Shown: positions 1-7,579 of the stretch, piece by piece
Layout: the number at the start of each line of letters is the position of its first letter
Numbering within the stretch: position 1 is the first letter of the stretch
Source of the DNA: an uncultured Prevotellaceae bacterium
GTDB taxonomy: Bacteria; Bacteroidota; Bacteroidia; Bacteroidales; Bacteroidaceae
Assembly (NCBI GenBank): GCA_937910905.1
Contig: CALEPV010000073.1
Location: forward strand, 1 to 62,694
Length of the DNA: 62,694 nt
Direction of reading: 5' to 3'
Position numbers and translations under genes: made by a program
Notes under the pieces: generated by a model
The model's database searches: none
What the model was told of the DNA's origin: nothing
Seen by the model: only the letters and a program-made list of their open reading frames with translations

Positions 1-191
1 TCAATCCCCGCCGTTGCGAGGCTTGCTGGCAGTGTGTCGAAGCCTGTCCGAAACAAGTCATTGGCAAAATCAACCTCTGGGTACATAAGCACATTTACAT
101 CGAACATCCTGATGCTTGCATCGGCTGCAAGAAGTGCATCCGTGTATGCCCGCACGATGCTATAAGAGGCAGATGTCAGGGGGATAGGTGA
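1..191 (+). CDS. C-terminal part of a 2x[4Fe-4S] ferredoxin-type protein (5' truncated by window edge)
   Basis: The frame is open from base 3 to the TGA at 189-191 and gives about 62 residues. Two cysteine clusters are visible: CEACWQCVEACP near the start and CIGCKKCIRVCP about 36 residues later. This is the CxxCxxCxxxCP pattern that binds two [4Fe-4S] clusters in bacterial-type ferredoxin domains. The part before the window is unknown, so this could be a small ferredoxin or the iron-sulfur end of a larger oxidoreductase. The tail after the second cluster is short and basic. An intrinsic terminator lies at 317-349, after a repeat tract. Confidence 0.8.
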   Translation, partial: NPRRCEACWQCVEACPKQVIGKINLWVHKHIYIEHPDACIGCKKCIRVCPHDAIRGRCQGDR

Positions 192-239
192 GCGACATCG
201 TTCGGCGGCTCGTCCGACTCCGGCTCCGGCGGCGGCAAC

Positions 240-299
240 GAGTAGAACGGCGAGTAAATTGACAGGTAAATCGACGAGTAAATCAGCGGGTAATCGCTT
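240..299. repeat. Degenerate 12-bp tandem repeat, five units
   Basis: Five consecutive 12-bp units: GAGTAGAACGGC, GAGTAAATTGAC, AGGTAAATCGAC, GAGTAAATCAGC, GGGTAATCGCTT. They share RRGTAAAT at the same phase. The tract lies between the ferredoxin stop codon and its likely terminator. No open frame of note runs through it. Confidence 0.65.
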
Positions 300-316
300 A
301 ACAAATCTGAAAATCT

Positions 317-349
317 TCTCCCACGTCCGCATGATGTGGGAGATTTTTT
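317..349 (+). terminator. Intrinsic terminator after the ferredoxin gene
   Basis: TCTCCCAC (317-324) pairs with GTGGGAGA (336-343) across an 11-nt loop and is followed directly by six T. A TATCTTTG box at 351-358 begins right after it and may be the promoter of the gene whose remnant follows. Confidence 0.7.
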
Positions 350-360
350 GTATCTTTGCA

Positions 361-474
361 GTGTACCGGTTAGAGTCCATGAGACGATAACCTAGTAATA
401 ACTTGAGCCGTATGCGGTGAAAGTCGCACGTACGGTTTTTAATGGGGAAAGAGGAGGCAACCCCTCCAACCTAC
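361..474 (+). mobile_element. Group II intron 3' remnant (domains V and VI)
   Basis: Bases 405-438 form a textbook domain V. The lower stem GAGCCGT/ACGGTTT contains the AGC catalytic triad. A CG bulge follows, and the upper stem TGCGGT/GTCGCA is closed by a GAAA tetraloop. Bases 441-474 fit domain VI, a G/C-rich hairpin with an unpaired A about seven bases from a CTAC 3' end. No reverse transcriptase gene and no domains I-IV are present, so this is a dead stub. The GTGTA at 361 faintly resembles the GUGYG 5' end; if it is the 5' end, an internal deletion removed the rest. The 5' limit is therefore uncertain. Confidence 0.8.
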
Positions 475-576
475 ATAATCATAGAATCTGTAGCAAACAC
501 TGCCACACCCGTCCAGCTCTTCACCAACGACTCACCTGACGAGCTGAAGCCAGTAATCAACGAGCAAACAATGTGA
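475..576 (+). pseudogene. Tail of a broken gene (3' exon of the group II intron)
   Basis: Starting exactly at the inferred intron 3' end, a frame of 33 codons runs to TGA at 574-576, with C- and G-rich third positions like the neighbouring genes. It ends in SPDELKPVINEQTM and contains no upstream start codon. I read it as the C-terminal stub of a gene whose body was lost together with most of the intron. The protein family was not recognised. It could also be a chance open frame. Confidence 0.4.
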
Positions 577-589
577 CAACGAATACAAG

Positions 590-1507
590 ATGGCATATCT
601 AGGTGAATTGATATCGATTGGCGTGGCATTCTCGTGGACGGCTACGGCATTGCTGAGCGAGTACGGAAGCAAACGGTTGGGCAATCTGACGCTCAACGTG
701 CTACGTATGTCCTTGGCTTTGGTGTTCTCGATGGTGATGTTCTGGGTGGTGATGGGTTCGCCACTGCCTGTTGGAGGGTCGGCAGAAGCCTACGGGTGGA
801 TGCTGCTATCCGGTTTGGTGGGCTACGTCATAGGCGACTTCTGTCTGTTCCAATGCTACATAATCATCGGCTCGCGCTACGGCCAACTGTTCATGACGCT
901 GGCACCACTGTCGGCAGCTCTGACTGCGTGGCTGACACTGGGGCAGCAGATGACACCGATGAGCATACTGGCCATGTTCGTCACGCTGGCTGGTATAGGA
1001 ATATCTGTGCTGGGGCGAGGCGAGCGCCACAAAGTGGCGCTGAAGCTGCCGTTGAAGGGTGTGCTATTCGCCATAGGAGCTGCACTCTGCCAAGGTATCG
1101 GACTTGTGCTGAGCAAGATAGGTATGGACCACTACGACATAGGTGCAATACCAAAGTGGCTGGTACCCTTCAGCGCCAACTTCTTCCGCTGCATAGCGGG
1201 CATCATAGGCTTTACGCTGCTGCTGTACTTCCGCGAGGGACTGACCCCACTGCGCAAAGCTATCCACGACAAGAGAGGGATGAGCGTAGCCACCGCAACC
1301 ACAATCTTCGGACCGTTCATAGGAGTGGGATTCTCGCTGATGGCTGTGCAGTACACTAGTGCCGGCATCGCCTCCACGCTGATGGCACTCACGCCAATCA
1401 TCATACTGCTACCATCCTACTGGCTGTTCCATGAGCGTATAACGATGAAGGCCATCATCGGTGCCATAATATCCGTAGCAGGTGTAAGTCTGTTCTTCCT
1501 GGGATAA
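590..1507 (+). CDS. DMT-superfamily (EamA) transporter
   Basis: A 305-residue, strongly hydrophobic protein with about ten predicted membrane spans arranged as two repeated five-helix halves, the EamA/DMT drug-metabolite transporter plan. The second half holds the conserved stretch TSAGIASTLMALTPIIILL just before the last helices. The length is normal for the family. Members export or import small metabolites across the inner membrane, and the substrate cannot be told from sequence. The next gene starts four bases after its stop codon, so the two are probably co-transcribed. The ATG at 590 gives a proper first membrane helix. Confidence 0.85.
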   Translation: MAYLGELISIGVAFSWTATALLSEYGSKRLGNLTLNVLRMSLALVFSMVMFWVVMGSPLPVGGSAEAYGWMLLSGLVGYVIGDFCLFQCYIIIGSRYGQLFMTLAPLSAALTAWLTLGQQMTPMSILAMFVTLAGIGISVLGRGERHKVALKLPLKGVLFAIGAALCQGIGLVLSKIGMDHYDIGAIPKWLVPFSANFFRCIAGIIGFTLLLYFREGLTPLRKAIHDKRGMSVATATTIFGPFIGVGFSLMAVQYTSAGIASTLMALTPIIILLPSYWLFHERITMKAIIGAIISVAGVSLFFLG

Positions 1508-1510
1508 ACC

Positions 1511-1828
1511 ATGACAAAGCACGATATGAACAAGGTACGAATCACAGCCGTCCGTCAGACAGTATATTCCGACCTAATGGCGAAATACGAGAACCCTATC
1601 AAGCACGCCTGCGATGTGCGCGAGGGGCAGCAATGGATATCCACAGACGTGCAGCGTCCTGAAGGCATGTGCCTGGCTGCATGGTACTCGATGCAAGAAT
1701 TCGTGGAATCGCTGGCACGCGGCGAGGGCAACTTCTACGACGGATGGATGCAGAACCCCATGAGTGCCATGATAAGCTGCAACGACGGTTTCCGCCCGTT
1801 CAGCTTCTACATAGAGGTGATTGAGTAA
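1511..1828 (+). CDS. TIGR04076 family protein
   Basis: A 105-residue soluble protein matching the TIGR04076 pattern: an N-terminal VRITAVRQTVYSDLMAKY strand-helix, a PEGMCLAAW motif near residue 53, and a C-terminal region with MISCNDGFRPFSFYIEV. The family function is unknown; members often carry a conserved Cys before W, as here. An internal ATG at 1526 would give MNKVRI and is an equally plausible start. It lies four bases after the EamA transporter and is probably in the same transcript. Confidence 0.75.
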   Translation: MTKHDMNKVRITAVRQTVYSDLMAKYENPIKHACDVREGQQWISTDVQRPEGMCLAAWYSMQEFVESLARGEGNFYDGWMQNPMSAMISCNDGFRPFSFYIEVIE

Positions 1829-1879
1829 TCAAACGGAGATGCTAAAAGTGAGCCTAACAGAGCCTGCAAATTGAATGAA

Positions 1880-3205
1880 CTATCGGAGCCAGAGGTCTAC
1901 GAGGAAATATGTGCCAAGGCCAACCAGCCAGCCCAGTAGCACCTTGGGCATAATGTGAACCACGTACCAACGGATGTCCACATCTTCCGACTTCATCAAG
2001 GCATAGCCGCTCACATTGCCTATGGGCAGCAAGCAGCCTGCCACACAGCCGCTGTAGATAATCAGATGCCAGTACTGGCCGTTCACCAGGAAAGCGTTAG
2101 CATAGGCAGGATCCAATGACGAGGATAGCGCTGTAGCATCCTCAACAACAGGATAGATGTTGATAGCCGTCAGGACAAGTGCTATATTGTCCAGCACACT
2201 GCTGATGGCACCCATCGCTGCACTCATGATGTAGATGTTGTGAATCCACTCGTCGCACCAGCCAGATATGCTACGCATGATGCCGGTCTCTATCATCACG
2301 CTGACACACATGAACACACCCACAAAGTACATAATGATCTGCAATGAAGCGAACTGGAACTGGCGGTCGCCAGCTATGTTCTGAGGCTGCTCGGAATGTA
2401 TCTGCTTGTGGTTCATCAGCTCATGCAACACCCACAGCACACCCAGCACACAGAGCGCTCCCAGGAACGGTGGCAGCATCGTGATGCGGTGGAACGTGGG
2501 CACGAACCACAGTCCGCCCATACCGACAATCAGCAGCAGCCAGCGCTGCCAGACAGGTAGTGTGGCATCGTCGCCACGGAATGCGTAGGACGGACGGATA
2601 GGGTCAATGTGGTCGGGCAGGCGGCGGCTGATGAGCCATGTGGGTATCACAGTGGCTACCAACGACGGCAGGAGAAGTGCAGCAGAGAAGTTGCTAGGCG
2701 TGACGGCACCCTTGGTCCACACCACAAGCGAAGTGAGGTCGCCTATCACGCTGACGGCTCCGCCACAGTTGGCAGCAATTACGACAGCCGAACCGAGCCA
2801 CATGCGCCAGCGCTGCTCGTGCACCAGACGGTGCAGCAGAGTGAGCATCAGTACTGTCGTAGTTAGGTTGTCCAGCTGCAGCGAGACGAGGAACGTAATG
2901 CCAATGAGTCCCCAAGTGAGACGCTGGGTGCTCTTTGTACGCAGCCAGTCCTTCAAGAAATCGAAGCATCCATTGCTGTCCAGCACGCTGACTATGTTGA
3001 TTGTTGCCAGGAAATACAGTACCAGCGAACAGAGGTCGGCACCATAATGGGTGAACGCCTGCCCGTAATTGCCTGTGGAGATGTAGAGTATCCATACCAG
3101 CACTCCAGCAAAGAGTGCTATCGTCGCTTTGTTGATGTGGGTTATATGCTCCGTGGCTATCAGCGCATAGCTGAACAGGATGATGCATACAATTGCTATA
3201 ATCAT
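1880..3205 (-). CDS. nhaD: NhaD-type Na+/H+ antiporter (ion transporter superfamily)
   Basis: A 441-residue membrane protein with about twelve spans. It begins with the NhaD-like stretch YALIATEHITHINKATIALF. It contains LQLDNLTTTVLML near residue 110 and GGAVSVIGDLTSLVVW near 147, which correspond to the two ion-binding half-helix regions of NhaD antiporters. The likely role is exchange of Na+ for protons at the inner membrane. I chose the ATG at 3205 because NhaD proteins start at this point; a TTG at 3247 lies in frame but falls inside a TACATTTG promoter-like box. Relatives in the arsenite/citrate permease superfamily are an alternative. Confidence 0.8.
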   Translation of the reverse strand: MIIAIVCIILFSYALIATEHITHINKATIALFAGVLVWILYISTGNYGQAFTHYGADLCSLVLYFLATINIVSVLDSNGCFDFLKDWLRTKSTQRLTWGLIGITFLVSLQLDNLTTTVLMLTLLHRLVHEQRWRMWLGSAVVIAANCGGAVSVIGDLTSLVVWTKGAVTPSNFSAALLLPSLVATVIPTWLISRRLPDHIDPIRPSYAFRGDDATLPVWQRWLLLIVGMGGLWFVPTFHRITMLPPFLGALCVLGVLWVLHELMNHKQIHSEQPQNIAGDRQFQFASLQIIMYFVGVFMCVSVMIETGIMRSISGWCDEWIHNIYIMSAAMGAISSVLDNIALVLTAINIYPVVEDATALSSSLDPAYANAFLVNGQYWHLIIYSGCVAGCLLPIGNVSGYALMKSEDVDIRWYVVHIMPKVLLGWLVGLGTYFLVDLWLR

Positions 3206-3320
3206 GGCGTTGTGGATGCTGTGCAGATTGGTATTATTTGCCGACAAATGTACGAATTATTCTATTATGCCATCATCTTTTGCCTATTATTTTGTTGTAT
3301 TGGAGCCCATAAAGCACAAA

Positions 3321-3350
3321 AGCCCGCAACAATGATGACTGTTGCAGGCT
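3321..3350 (-). terminator. Terminator of the rpmB-rpmG-DUF4295 transcript
   Basis: AGCCCGCAACA (3321-3331) pairs with TGTTGCAGGCT (3340-3350) with one mismatch. On the minus strand the hairpin is followed by a T-rich run. It sits just past the DUF4295 stop codon and before the NhaD gene. Confidence 0.65.
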
Positions 3351-3388
3351 CTATGTATCGTACTGACTGCGGTCAGTAGTGAATGCGA

Positions 3389-3544
3389 TTAGCTCTTGAA
3401 GAAGTCCTGAACGGCTTCGTTGGGAACCATTTGCTCATCGAAGGAGTAAGACCCTTTCTCGGTCTTCACCATCTTGATGACCTTTGTATATGAACGGCCA
3501 TCAGTCTTACCCGTTTGCAGGGTGGCGACGGTTTTTTTTGCCAT
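3389..3544 (-). CDS. DUF4295 family small protein
   Basis: A 51-residue basic protein starting MAKKTVATLQTGKTDGRSYT and ending DEQMVPNEAVQDFFKS. This matches DUF4295, a Bacteroidota-specific family encoded directly after rpmG and rpmB. Its small size, high lysine content and place behind two ribosomal protein genes suggest a ribosome-associated role, but the function is not established. It follows rpmG by 28 bases and precedes the terminator at 3321-3350. Confidence 0.9.
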   Translation of the reverse strand: MAKKTVATLQTGKTDGRSYTKVIKMVKTEKGSYSFDEQMVPNEAVQDFFKS

Positions 3545-3572
3545 AGTGTGAAGTGTTTAGGTATTAAAGGGT

Positions 3573-3761
3573 TTATTTAATCTCCTTGTGCACGGTCATG
3601 CGCTTGAGTATAGGATTGTACTTCTTCAGCTCCAGACGCTCCGTGGTATTCTTACGGTTCTTAGTTGTGATATAGCGAGATGTGCCAGGCAGACCGCTAT
3701 CCTTCATCTCCGTACACTCCAGAATAACCTGTACTCTGTTGCCTTTAGCTTTCTTTGCCAT
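3573..3761 (-). CDS. rpmG: 50S ribosomal protein L33
   Basis: A 62-residue basic protein starting MAKKAKGNRVQVILECTEMK, with the L33 core YITTKNRKNTTERLELKKYNP. It has only one cysteine, so it is a zinc-free (C-minus) type L33. The length is normal for Bacteroidota. It is the middle gene of rpmB-rpmG-DUF4295 and acts as a structural protein of the large ribosomal subunit near the E site. Confidence 0.95.
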   Translation of the reverse strand: MAKKAKGNRVQVILECTEMKDSGLPGTSRYITTKNRKNTTERLELKKYNPILKRMTVHKEIK

Positions 3762-3805
3762 TGTGTTGCGTGATAGTTTAAGTTAAGTGTTAATGACGAT
3801 GGGGA

Positions 3806-4039
3806 TTAGAGATATCCTTTCTCGGCAGCTTGCTTAATAGCAGCATCCAAGCCAATCTTGTTAATCAAGCGAAGGCCGGCAGCGGAGATAGTGAGGCTAA
3901 TCCAAGCGTCCTCCTCTACCCAATAGAACTTCTTAGTGAAGAGGTTCACGTCGAAGACGCGCTTTGTGCGACGCTTTGAGTGCGACACATTATTACCGTG
4001 CATCGCCTTCTTACCAGTGATTTGACAAATCTTTGACAT
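3806..4039 (-). CDS. rpmB: 50S ribosomal protein L28
   Basis: A 77-residue protein beginning MSKICQITGKKAMHGNNVSH, the standard L28 start, with SKRRTKRVFDVNLFTKKFY following. An in-frame ATG 42 bases upstream (at 4081) would add a lysine- and glutamate-rich tail unlike L28, so the ATG at 4039 is preferred. It is the first gene of the rpmB-rpmG-DUF4295 group and a structural protein of the large ribosomal subunit. Confidence 0.95.
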   Translation of the reverse strand: MSKICQITGKKAMHGNNVSHSKRRTKRVFDVNLFTKKFYWVEEDAWISLTISAAGLRLINKIGLDAAIKQAAEKGYL

Positions 4040-4159
4040 TTCTTCTTTCCTTTTGTAATTTCCAATAATTACTTCTTCCAAACAGCGTGCAAAGGTAGTG
4101 CATTTTCACAGAACGTGCAAACAAATATAGCATATTTTCACTTTTCGCTCATTCACTTT

Positions 4160-4951
4160 TCATTTAGCCAGTGCTTCGAAGAGTTTGTCGAGGGCTTTGT
4201 CGGCGCTGTGCGTCTCGTCAAGCAGGGTTACAAATTTGGAGCCGATGATGGCGCCTGTAGCATTCTGCTGGGCCGACTGGAGTGTCTGACGATTGCTGAT
4301 GCCGAAGCCTATCATGCGCGGATTGCGCAGGCGGAGTGCATTGACGTGGTTGAAGTAGGCCTGCTTCTGCTGGTCGAACTCGCGCTGGGCACCTGTCGTA
4401 GCGGCAGAGCTTACCATGTAGATGAAGCCATCGGTGTGCTGGTCGATGAAGTGTATGCGCTCATCGGATGTCTCGGGTGTGATGAGCATTATTATCCGCA
4501 GGTCGTAGCGGTCGGCAATAGGCTTATAGTCGTTGATGTAGTCGGCGAATGGGAGATCAGGTATTATCACTCCATCGATGCCCACTTCCATACAGCTCTG
4601 GCAGAAGCGCTCGAAGCCGTACTGCATTATTGGGTTGAGATACCCCATCAGCACCAGCGGGATAGTCACTGCCTCGGCATCGGCTGCGCCTTGACGGATG
4701 TCACGCAGGTCATCGAAGATGCGTCGCAGCGACATGCCTCCGTTCAGGGCTTTGGTGGCAGCGTCCTGTATCACAGGTCCGTCGGCCATAGGGTCGCTGA
4801 ACGGTATTCCTACTTCTATCATGTCGATGTCCCTGCGCTGGAGTGTGCGTATGATGTCGGCTGGACGGCAGTCGGCTGGGTGACCAGCACAGAAGTATAG
4901 TGACAGAATGCCTGACGGCTTGGTTGCAAAGAGGTTATTGATGCGGTTCAT
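4160..4951 (-). CDS. trpA: Tryptophan synthase alpha subunit
   Basis: A 263-residue TIM-barrel protein that cleaves indole-3-glycerol phosphate to indole and glyceraldehyde 3-phosphate, passing indole to TrpB. The signature DMIEVGIPFSDPMADGPVIQ places the catalytic Glu at 46 and Asp at 57. The phosphate-binding GFGISNRQT region is near the end. It is the last gene of the operon and lies 146 bases after trpF; the gap holds part of a 22-bp palindrome array. Length and start are normal. Confidence 0.97.
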   Translation of the reverse strand: MNRINNLFATKPSGILSLYFCAGHPADCRPADIIRTLQRRDIDMIEVGIPFSDPMADGPVIQDAATKALNGGMSLRRIFDDLRDIRQGAADAEAVTIPLVLMGYLNPIMQYGFERFCQSCMEVGIDGVIIPDLPFADYINDYKPIADRYDLRIIMLITPETSDERIHFIDQHTDGFIYMVSSAATTGAQREFDQQKQAYFNHVNALRLRNPRMIGFGISNRQTLQSAQQNATGAIIGSKFVTLLDETHSADKALDKLFEALAK

Positions 4952-5037
4952 TGTGATTGTATGTTAAAGGTCTGAACAATAGTGGTTTATTAATGCGGTT
5001 ATGGCTGCGATGCCTGCTGCCGAAGCACAGGCTGTAT

Positions 5038-5147
5038 CTGTAGCGCGGTGGAGCTATCGTTGCACCACGGTGTAAGTTCAGTTGCACCACGGTGCAGCTA
5101 TCGTTGCAGCACGGTGGAGCTGCTATTGCACCACGGTGCAAGTTTCG
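5038..5147. repeat. 22-bp palindrome array, five units (trpF/trpA junction)
   Basis: Five units at exactly 22-bp pitch start at 5038, 5060, 5082, 5104 and 5126. Each has a 15-16-bp inverted-repeat core of the type TTGCACCACGGTGCAA plus a 6-bp spacer (GCTATCG- or GTTCAG-like). The array covers the trpF-trpA gap and the last codons of trpF. The same core and pitch recur at 18171-18280. Confidence 0.9.
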
Positions 5148-5751
5148 AGGCGAAATCGGACAGCAAATCAATGTCCTTCATGCCTGGTGTCAGTTCGAAG
5201 CGTGAGTTCAAGTCCACACCTGCTAGCTGCGGGTGGTGCAGATGGCATATGGTCTTGGCATCTGCCGGCCCTATGCCTCCGCTGAGCAGGAACGGTGTGC
5301 TGCCCGTATAGGCATCAAGCACCTGCCAGTCGAACTGCCTACCGCTGCCTCCATGCTCCGAACATCGCGTGTCGAACACTAGCATATCGGCTTCATAGTC
5401 GTTGGTGGCATCGAAGTCACTAGCCGATGCAATACCAAATGCCTTGATGAGCATTGTGTCGGCACGCAGCATCTGTCGCAGTCGGCTGCAGAATGCCGGG
5501 CTCTCATGTCCGTGTAGCTGCACGGCGTGCAAACCTAGCATCTGCACCTGATGCACAACGTAGTCGGCTGTAGGATTGACAAACACCCCTACCCTCTTCA
5601 CTGGCGGTGCCGGCATGTAGGCAGGCAGCACAGGCCCAACGTATCGCGGCGAGCGATCGTAGCAGATGAAGCCCATCATAGACGGCCTGACCCTTTGCTC
5701 CACGGCGCGAATGTTATCTGGCTCGCGCATACCACACACCTTGATTATCAT
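5098..5751 (-). CDS. trpF: Phosphoribosylanthranilate isomerase
   Basis: A 217-residue TIM-barrel enzyme converting phosphoribosylanthranilate to CdRP. The catalytic Cys is at position 6 (KVCGMR) and the general-acid Asp at 127 (LVFDTR). The phosphate loops LSGGI and GVDLNSRFE are present. Its ATG overlaps the trpC stop codon by four bases (ATGA), which implies translational coupling. The normal C-terminus would be around DIDLLSDFASKL; the last 13 residues (APWCNSSSTVLQR) are encoded by the 22-bp repeat array, so the reading frame now ends inside the repeats. A much longer upstream reading of this frame overlaps trpC and is not real. Confidence 0.93.
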   Translation of the reverse strand: MIIKVCGMREPDNIRAVEQRVRPSMMGFICYDRSPRYVGPVLPAYMPAPPVKRVGVFVNPTADYVVHQVQMLGLHAVQLHGHESPAFCSRLRQMLRADTMLIKAFGIASASDFDATNDYEADMLVFDTRCSEHGGSGRQFDWQVLDAYTGSTPFLLSGGIGPADAKTICHLHHPQLAGVDLNSRFELTPGMKDIDLLSDFASKLAPWCNSSSTVLQR

Positions 5752-6545
5752 ATCGCGGCGATGAAATTCTGTAGCGTTGCTGCAGGGTCGGCTGTGCGCA
5801 TGAATGTGTCTCCGATAAGGAAACCGTTGTAGCCAGCTGCATGCAGCAGACGGATGGTTTGCGGGTCGCTGATGCCACTCTCGCTGACCAGGGCACACTC
5901 GCGCGGCAGGCGGTTGATGAGACGAAATGAGTTTTGCACGTCTGTTACGAAGGTGCCGAGGTTGCGGTTGTTCACTCCCACGAGGTCTGTATCCAGCTCG
6001 CAATAGTTCAGCTCGCTCTCAGAGTGTATCTCCAGCAGTGTCTCCAGGCCAAGTTCATGGGCTGTGGCTATCAGGCTGCGACACTCTGATAGCTTCAGGT
6101 CGGCAGCGATGAGCAGCACTGCATCGGCACCGATGAGCCGCGCCTCGAACAGCTGGTACTCGTCGATGATGAAGTCCTTGCGCAGCAGGGGCAGCTTCAC
6201 CTGAGGGCGCACACGTTGCAGGAACTGCTGACTGCCGCCGAAGAACTCCGTATCGGTGAGCACTGAACAGGCAGCGGCTCCAGCCTGCTCGTAGGCTGGC
6301 ACCACATCCTCAGGTGTTGCCGGCTCGTTGATCCAACCTCGTGATGGGGAGCGGCGCTTGAACTCGGCAATGATGCCTGCGGCAGACTGCCTAAGTGCTG
6401 CCGACAGCGATACAGGCTTATAGCTGTCGGTGGCGTCAAGCAAAGCCTCCACCTGACGGTACAGCTCATGCTCCGGCAAGCGCTCCTTGGCCTCCGCCAC
6501 CTCTATGCGCTTATGCGCCACAATGGTCTCAAGAATGTCTGCCAT
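5748..6545 (-). CDS. trpC: Indole-3-glycerol phosphate synthase
   Basis: A 265-residue TIM-barrel enzyme that closes the indole ring (CdRP to indole-3-glycerol phosphate). Diagnostic stretches are IIAEFKRRSPSRGWI (substrate Lys), LLRKDFIIDEYQL (catalytic Lys and Glu regions), VGVNNRNLGTF and VSESGISDP near the C-terminus. The length is normal. It is a stand-alone TrpC, not fused to TrpF as in enteric bacteria. The start lies five bases after the trpD stop codon, and the end overlaps trpF by four bases. Confidence 0.97.
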   Translation of the reverse strand: MADILETIVAHKRIEVAEAKERLPEHELYRQVEALLDATDSYKPVSLSAALRQSAAGIIAEFKRRSPSRGWINEPATPEDVVPAYEQAGAAACSVLTDTEFFGGSQQFLQRVRPQVKLPLLRKDFIIDEYQLFEARLIGADAVLLIAADLKLSECRSLIATAHELGLETLLEIHSESELNYCELDTDLVGVNNRNLGTFVTDVQNSFRLINRLPRECALVSESGISDPQTIRLLHAAGYNGFLIGDTFMRTADPAATLQNFIAAI

Positions 6546-6550
6546 AGCGG

Positions 6551-7546
6551 TTACGAGTTGAGCTCTACGTACTTGCGGAAGGCTGCCAGCGCACGTCCAC
6601 TGTCTATTGACTCGCGTGCCATGCTGACGGAATCCTCGATGCTGATGTTACGGTCCATAACACTGATACCACATGCAGCGTTGGCTATGACAACACTCTT
6701 CTGTGCTACGCTGGATGTACCTTGCAGCACGGAGTCGAATATCTGTGCAGCCTGCTCTACCGTCGCACCGCCATAGATGTCGGACGGGCTGACATAGTCA
6801 AGCCCCATGTCTTTCGGCGTATAGACCTTCTCGAAGTTGTTGGTCACGAACTTGAAACCGCTAGTCAGCGATATCTCATCGTAGCCGTCGTAGCTGGTCA
6901 CCACACCGAAGTTGTCACCTATACGCTGGTGGATGTTGTTGTAGAGTCGCAGCTGAGCCTGGTTGGCAGTACCGTGGAGTGAGTTCTTGGGATGACAGGG
7001 ATTCACCAGCGGGCCCAACAGGTTGAAGCATGTGGGCACACCGAGCTCCTTGCGTGCCGGGCCTACGAACTTCATGCCATAGGCAAAGAGAGGTGCGTGG
7101 AAGTAGCATATTCCTGCCTCGTCGAGCGAGCGGCGCAGCTGGTCGGCATCGTCGGTGAACTTCACTCCGTGGGCCATCAGCACGTTGCTGGCTCCGCTGA
7201 CCGACGACGATGCGCCGTTGCCGTGCTTTGTCACCATGTAGCCGGCACCTGCTATGACGAATGCCGAGCAGGTGGAGATGTTGAATGTGTTTTTCTGGTC
7301 GCCGCCCGTGCCTACAATATCGAGTGTATTGTAGTCAGAGAGGTCTATGTACTTGCCTGTCTCGAGCAAGCCGTCGCGGAAGCCCAGCAGCTCGTCAACT
7401 GTCACTCCGCGCATCTGTATGCCAGTGAGCAAGGCTGCAATCTGATGTTCGTTGTACTTCTGAGCCACTATGCCCAGCATGATGTCAAGTGTATCTTGCT
7501 GCGAGAACGTTTCGCCCGCAAGCATCCTGTTCAGTATCTGTTTCAT
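6551..7546 (-). CDS. trpD: Anthranilate phosphoribosyltransferase
   Basis: A 331-residue enzyme that transfers phosphoribose from PRPP to anthranilate. The PRPP motif GTGGD is at 79-83, followed by NTFNIST and KHGNGASSSVSGASN. Length and domain order are normal, with no fused glutamine amidotransferase domain. It starts 33 bases after trpG; the gap holds a 15-bp direct repeat. Confidence 0.97.
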   Translation of the reverse strand: MKQILNRMLAGETFSQQDTLDIMLGIVAQKYNEHQIAALLTGIQMRGVTVDELLGFRDGLLETGKYIDLSDYNTLDIVGTGGDQKNTFNISTCSAFVIAGAGYMVTKHGNGASSSVSGASNVLMAHGVKFTDDADQLRRSLDEAGICYFHAPLFAYGMKFVGPARKELGVPTCFNLLGPLVNPCHPKNSLHGTANQAQLRLYNNIHQRIGDNFGVVTSYDGYDEISLTSGFKFVTNNFEKVYTPKDMGLDYVSPSDIYGGATVEQAAQIFDSVLQGTSSVAQKSVVIANAACGISVMDRNISIEDSVSMARESIDSGRALAAFRKYVELNS

Positions 7547-7579
7547 GGAAACGCTAATTGTTAATTATGAATTTGTAAA
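7547..7579. repeat. 15-bp direct repeat between trpG and trpD
   Basis: On the minus strand AATTCATAATTTACA is followed at once by AATTCATAATTAACA. This AT-rich pair makes up almost the whole spacer between trpG and trpD. Confidence 0.5.

Noticed and set aside
190..590. A complete group II intron with its reverse transcriptase
   Set aside because: Only domains V and VI are present; under 120 bases are available and no reverse transcriptase frame exists.
4038..4081. Upstream ATG of rpmB adding 14 residues
   Set aside because: The extension is unlike any L28, and MSKICQITGKKA is the standard start.
5038..5147. CRISPR-like regular repeats at 5038-5147 and 18171-18280
   Set aside because: The pitch is 22 bp with only about 6 bp between cores. 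There are no unique 30-bp spacers and no cas genes, and units are degenerate. These are tandem palindromes, not CRISPR.
5752..6003. An upstream extension of trpF overlapping trpC
   Set aside because: The extra 84 residues would be encoded out of frame within trpC and do not resemble TrpF. The MIIKVCGMRE start with ATGA coupling is clearly right.
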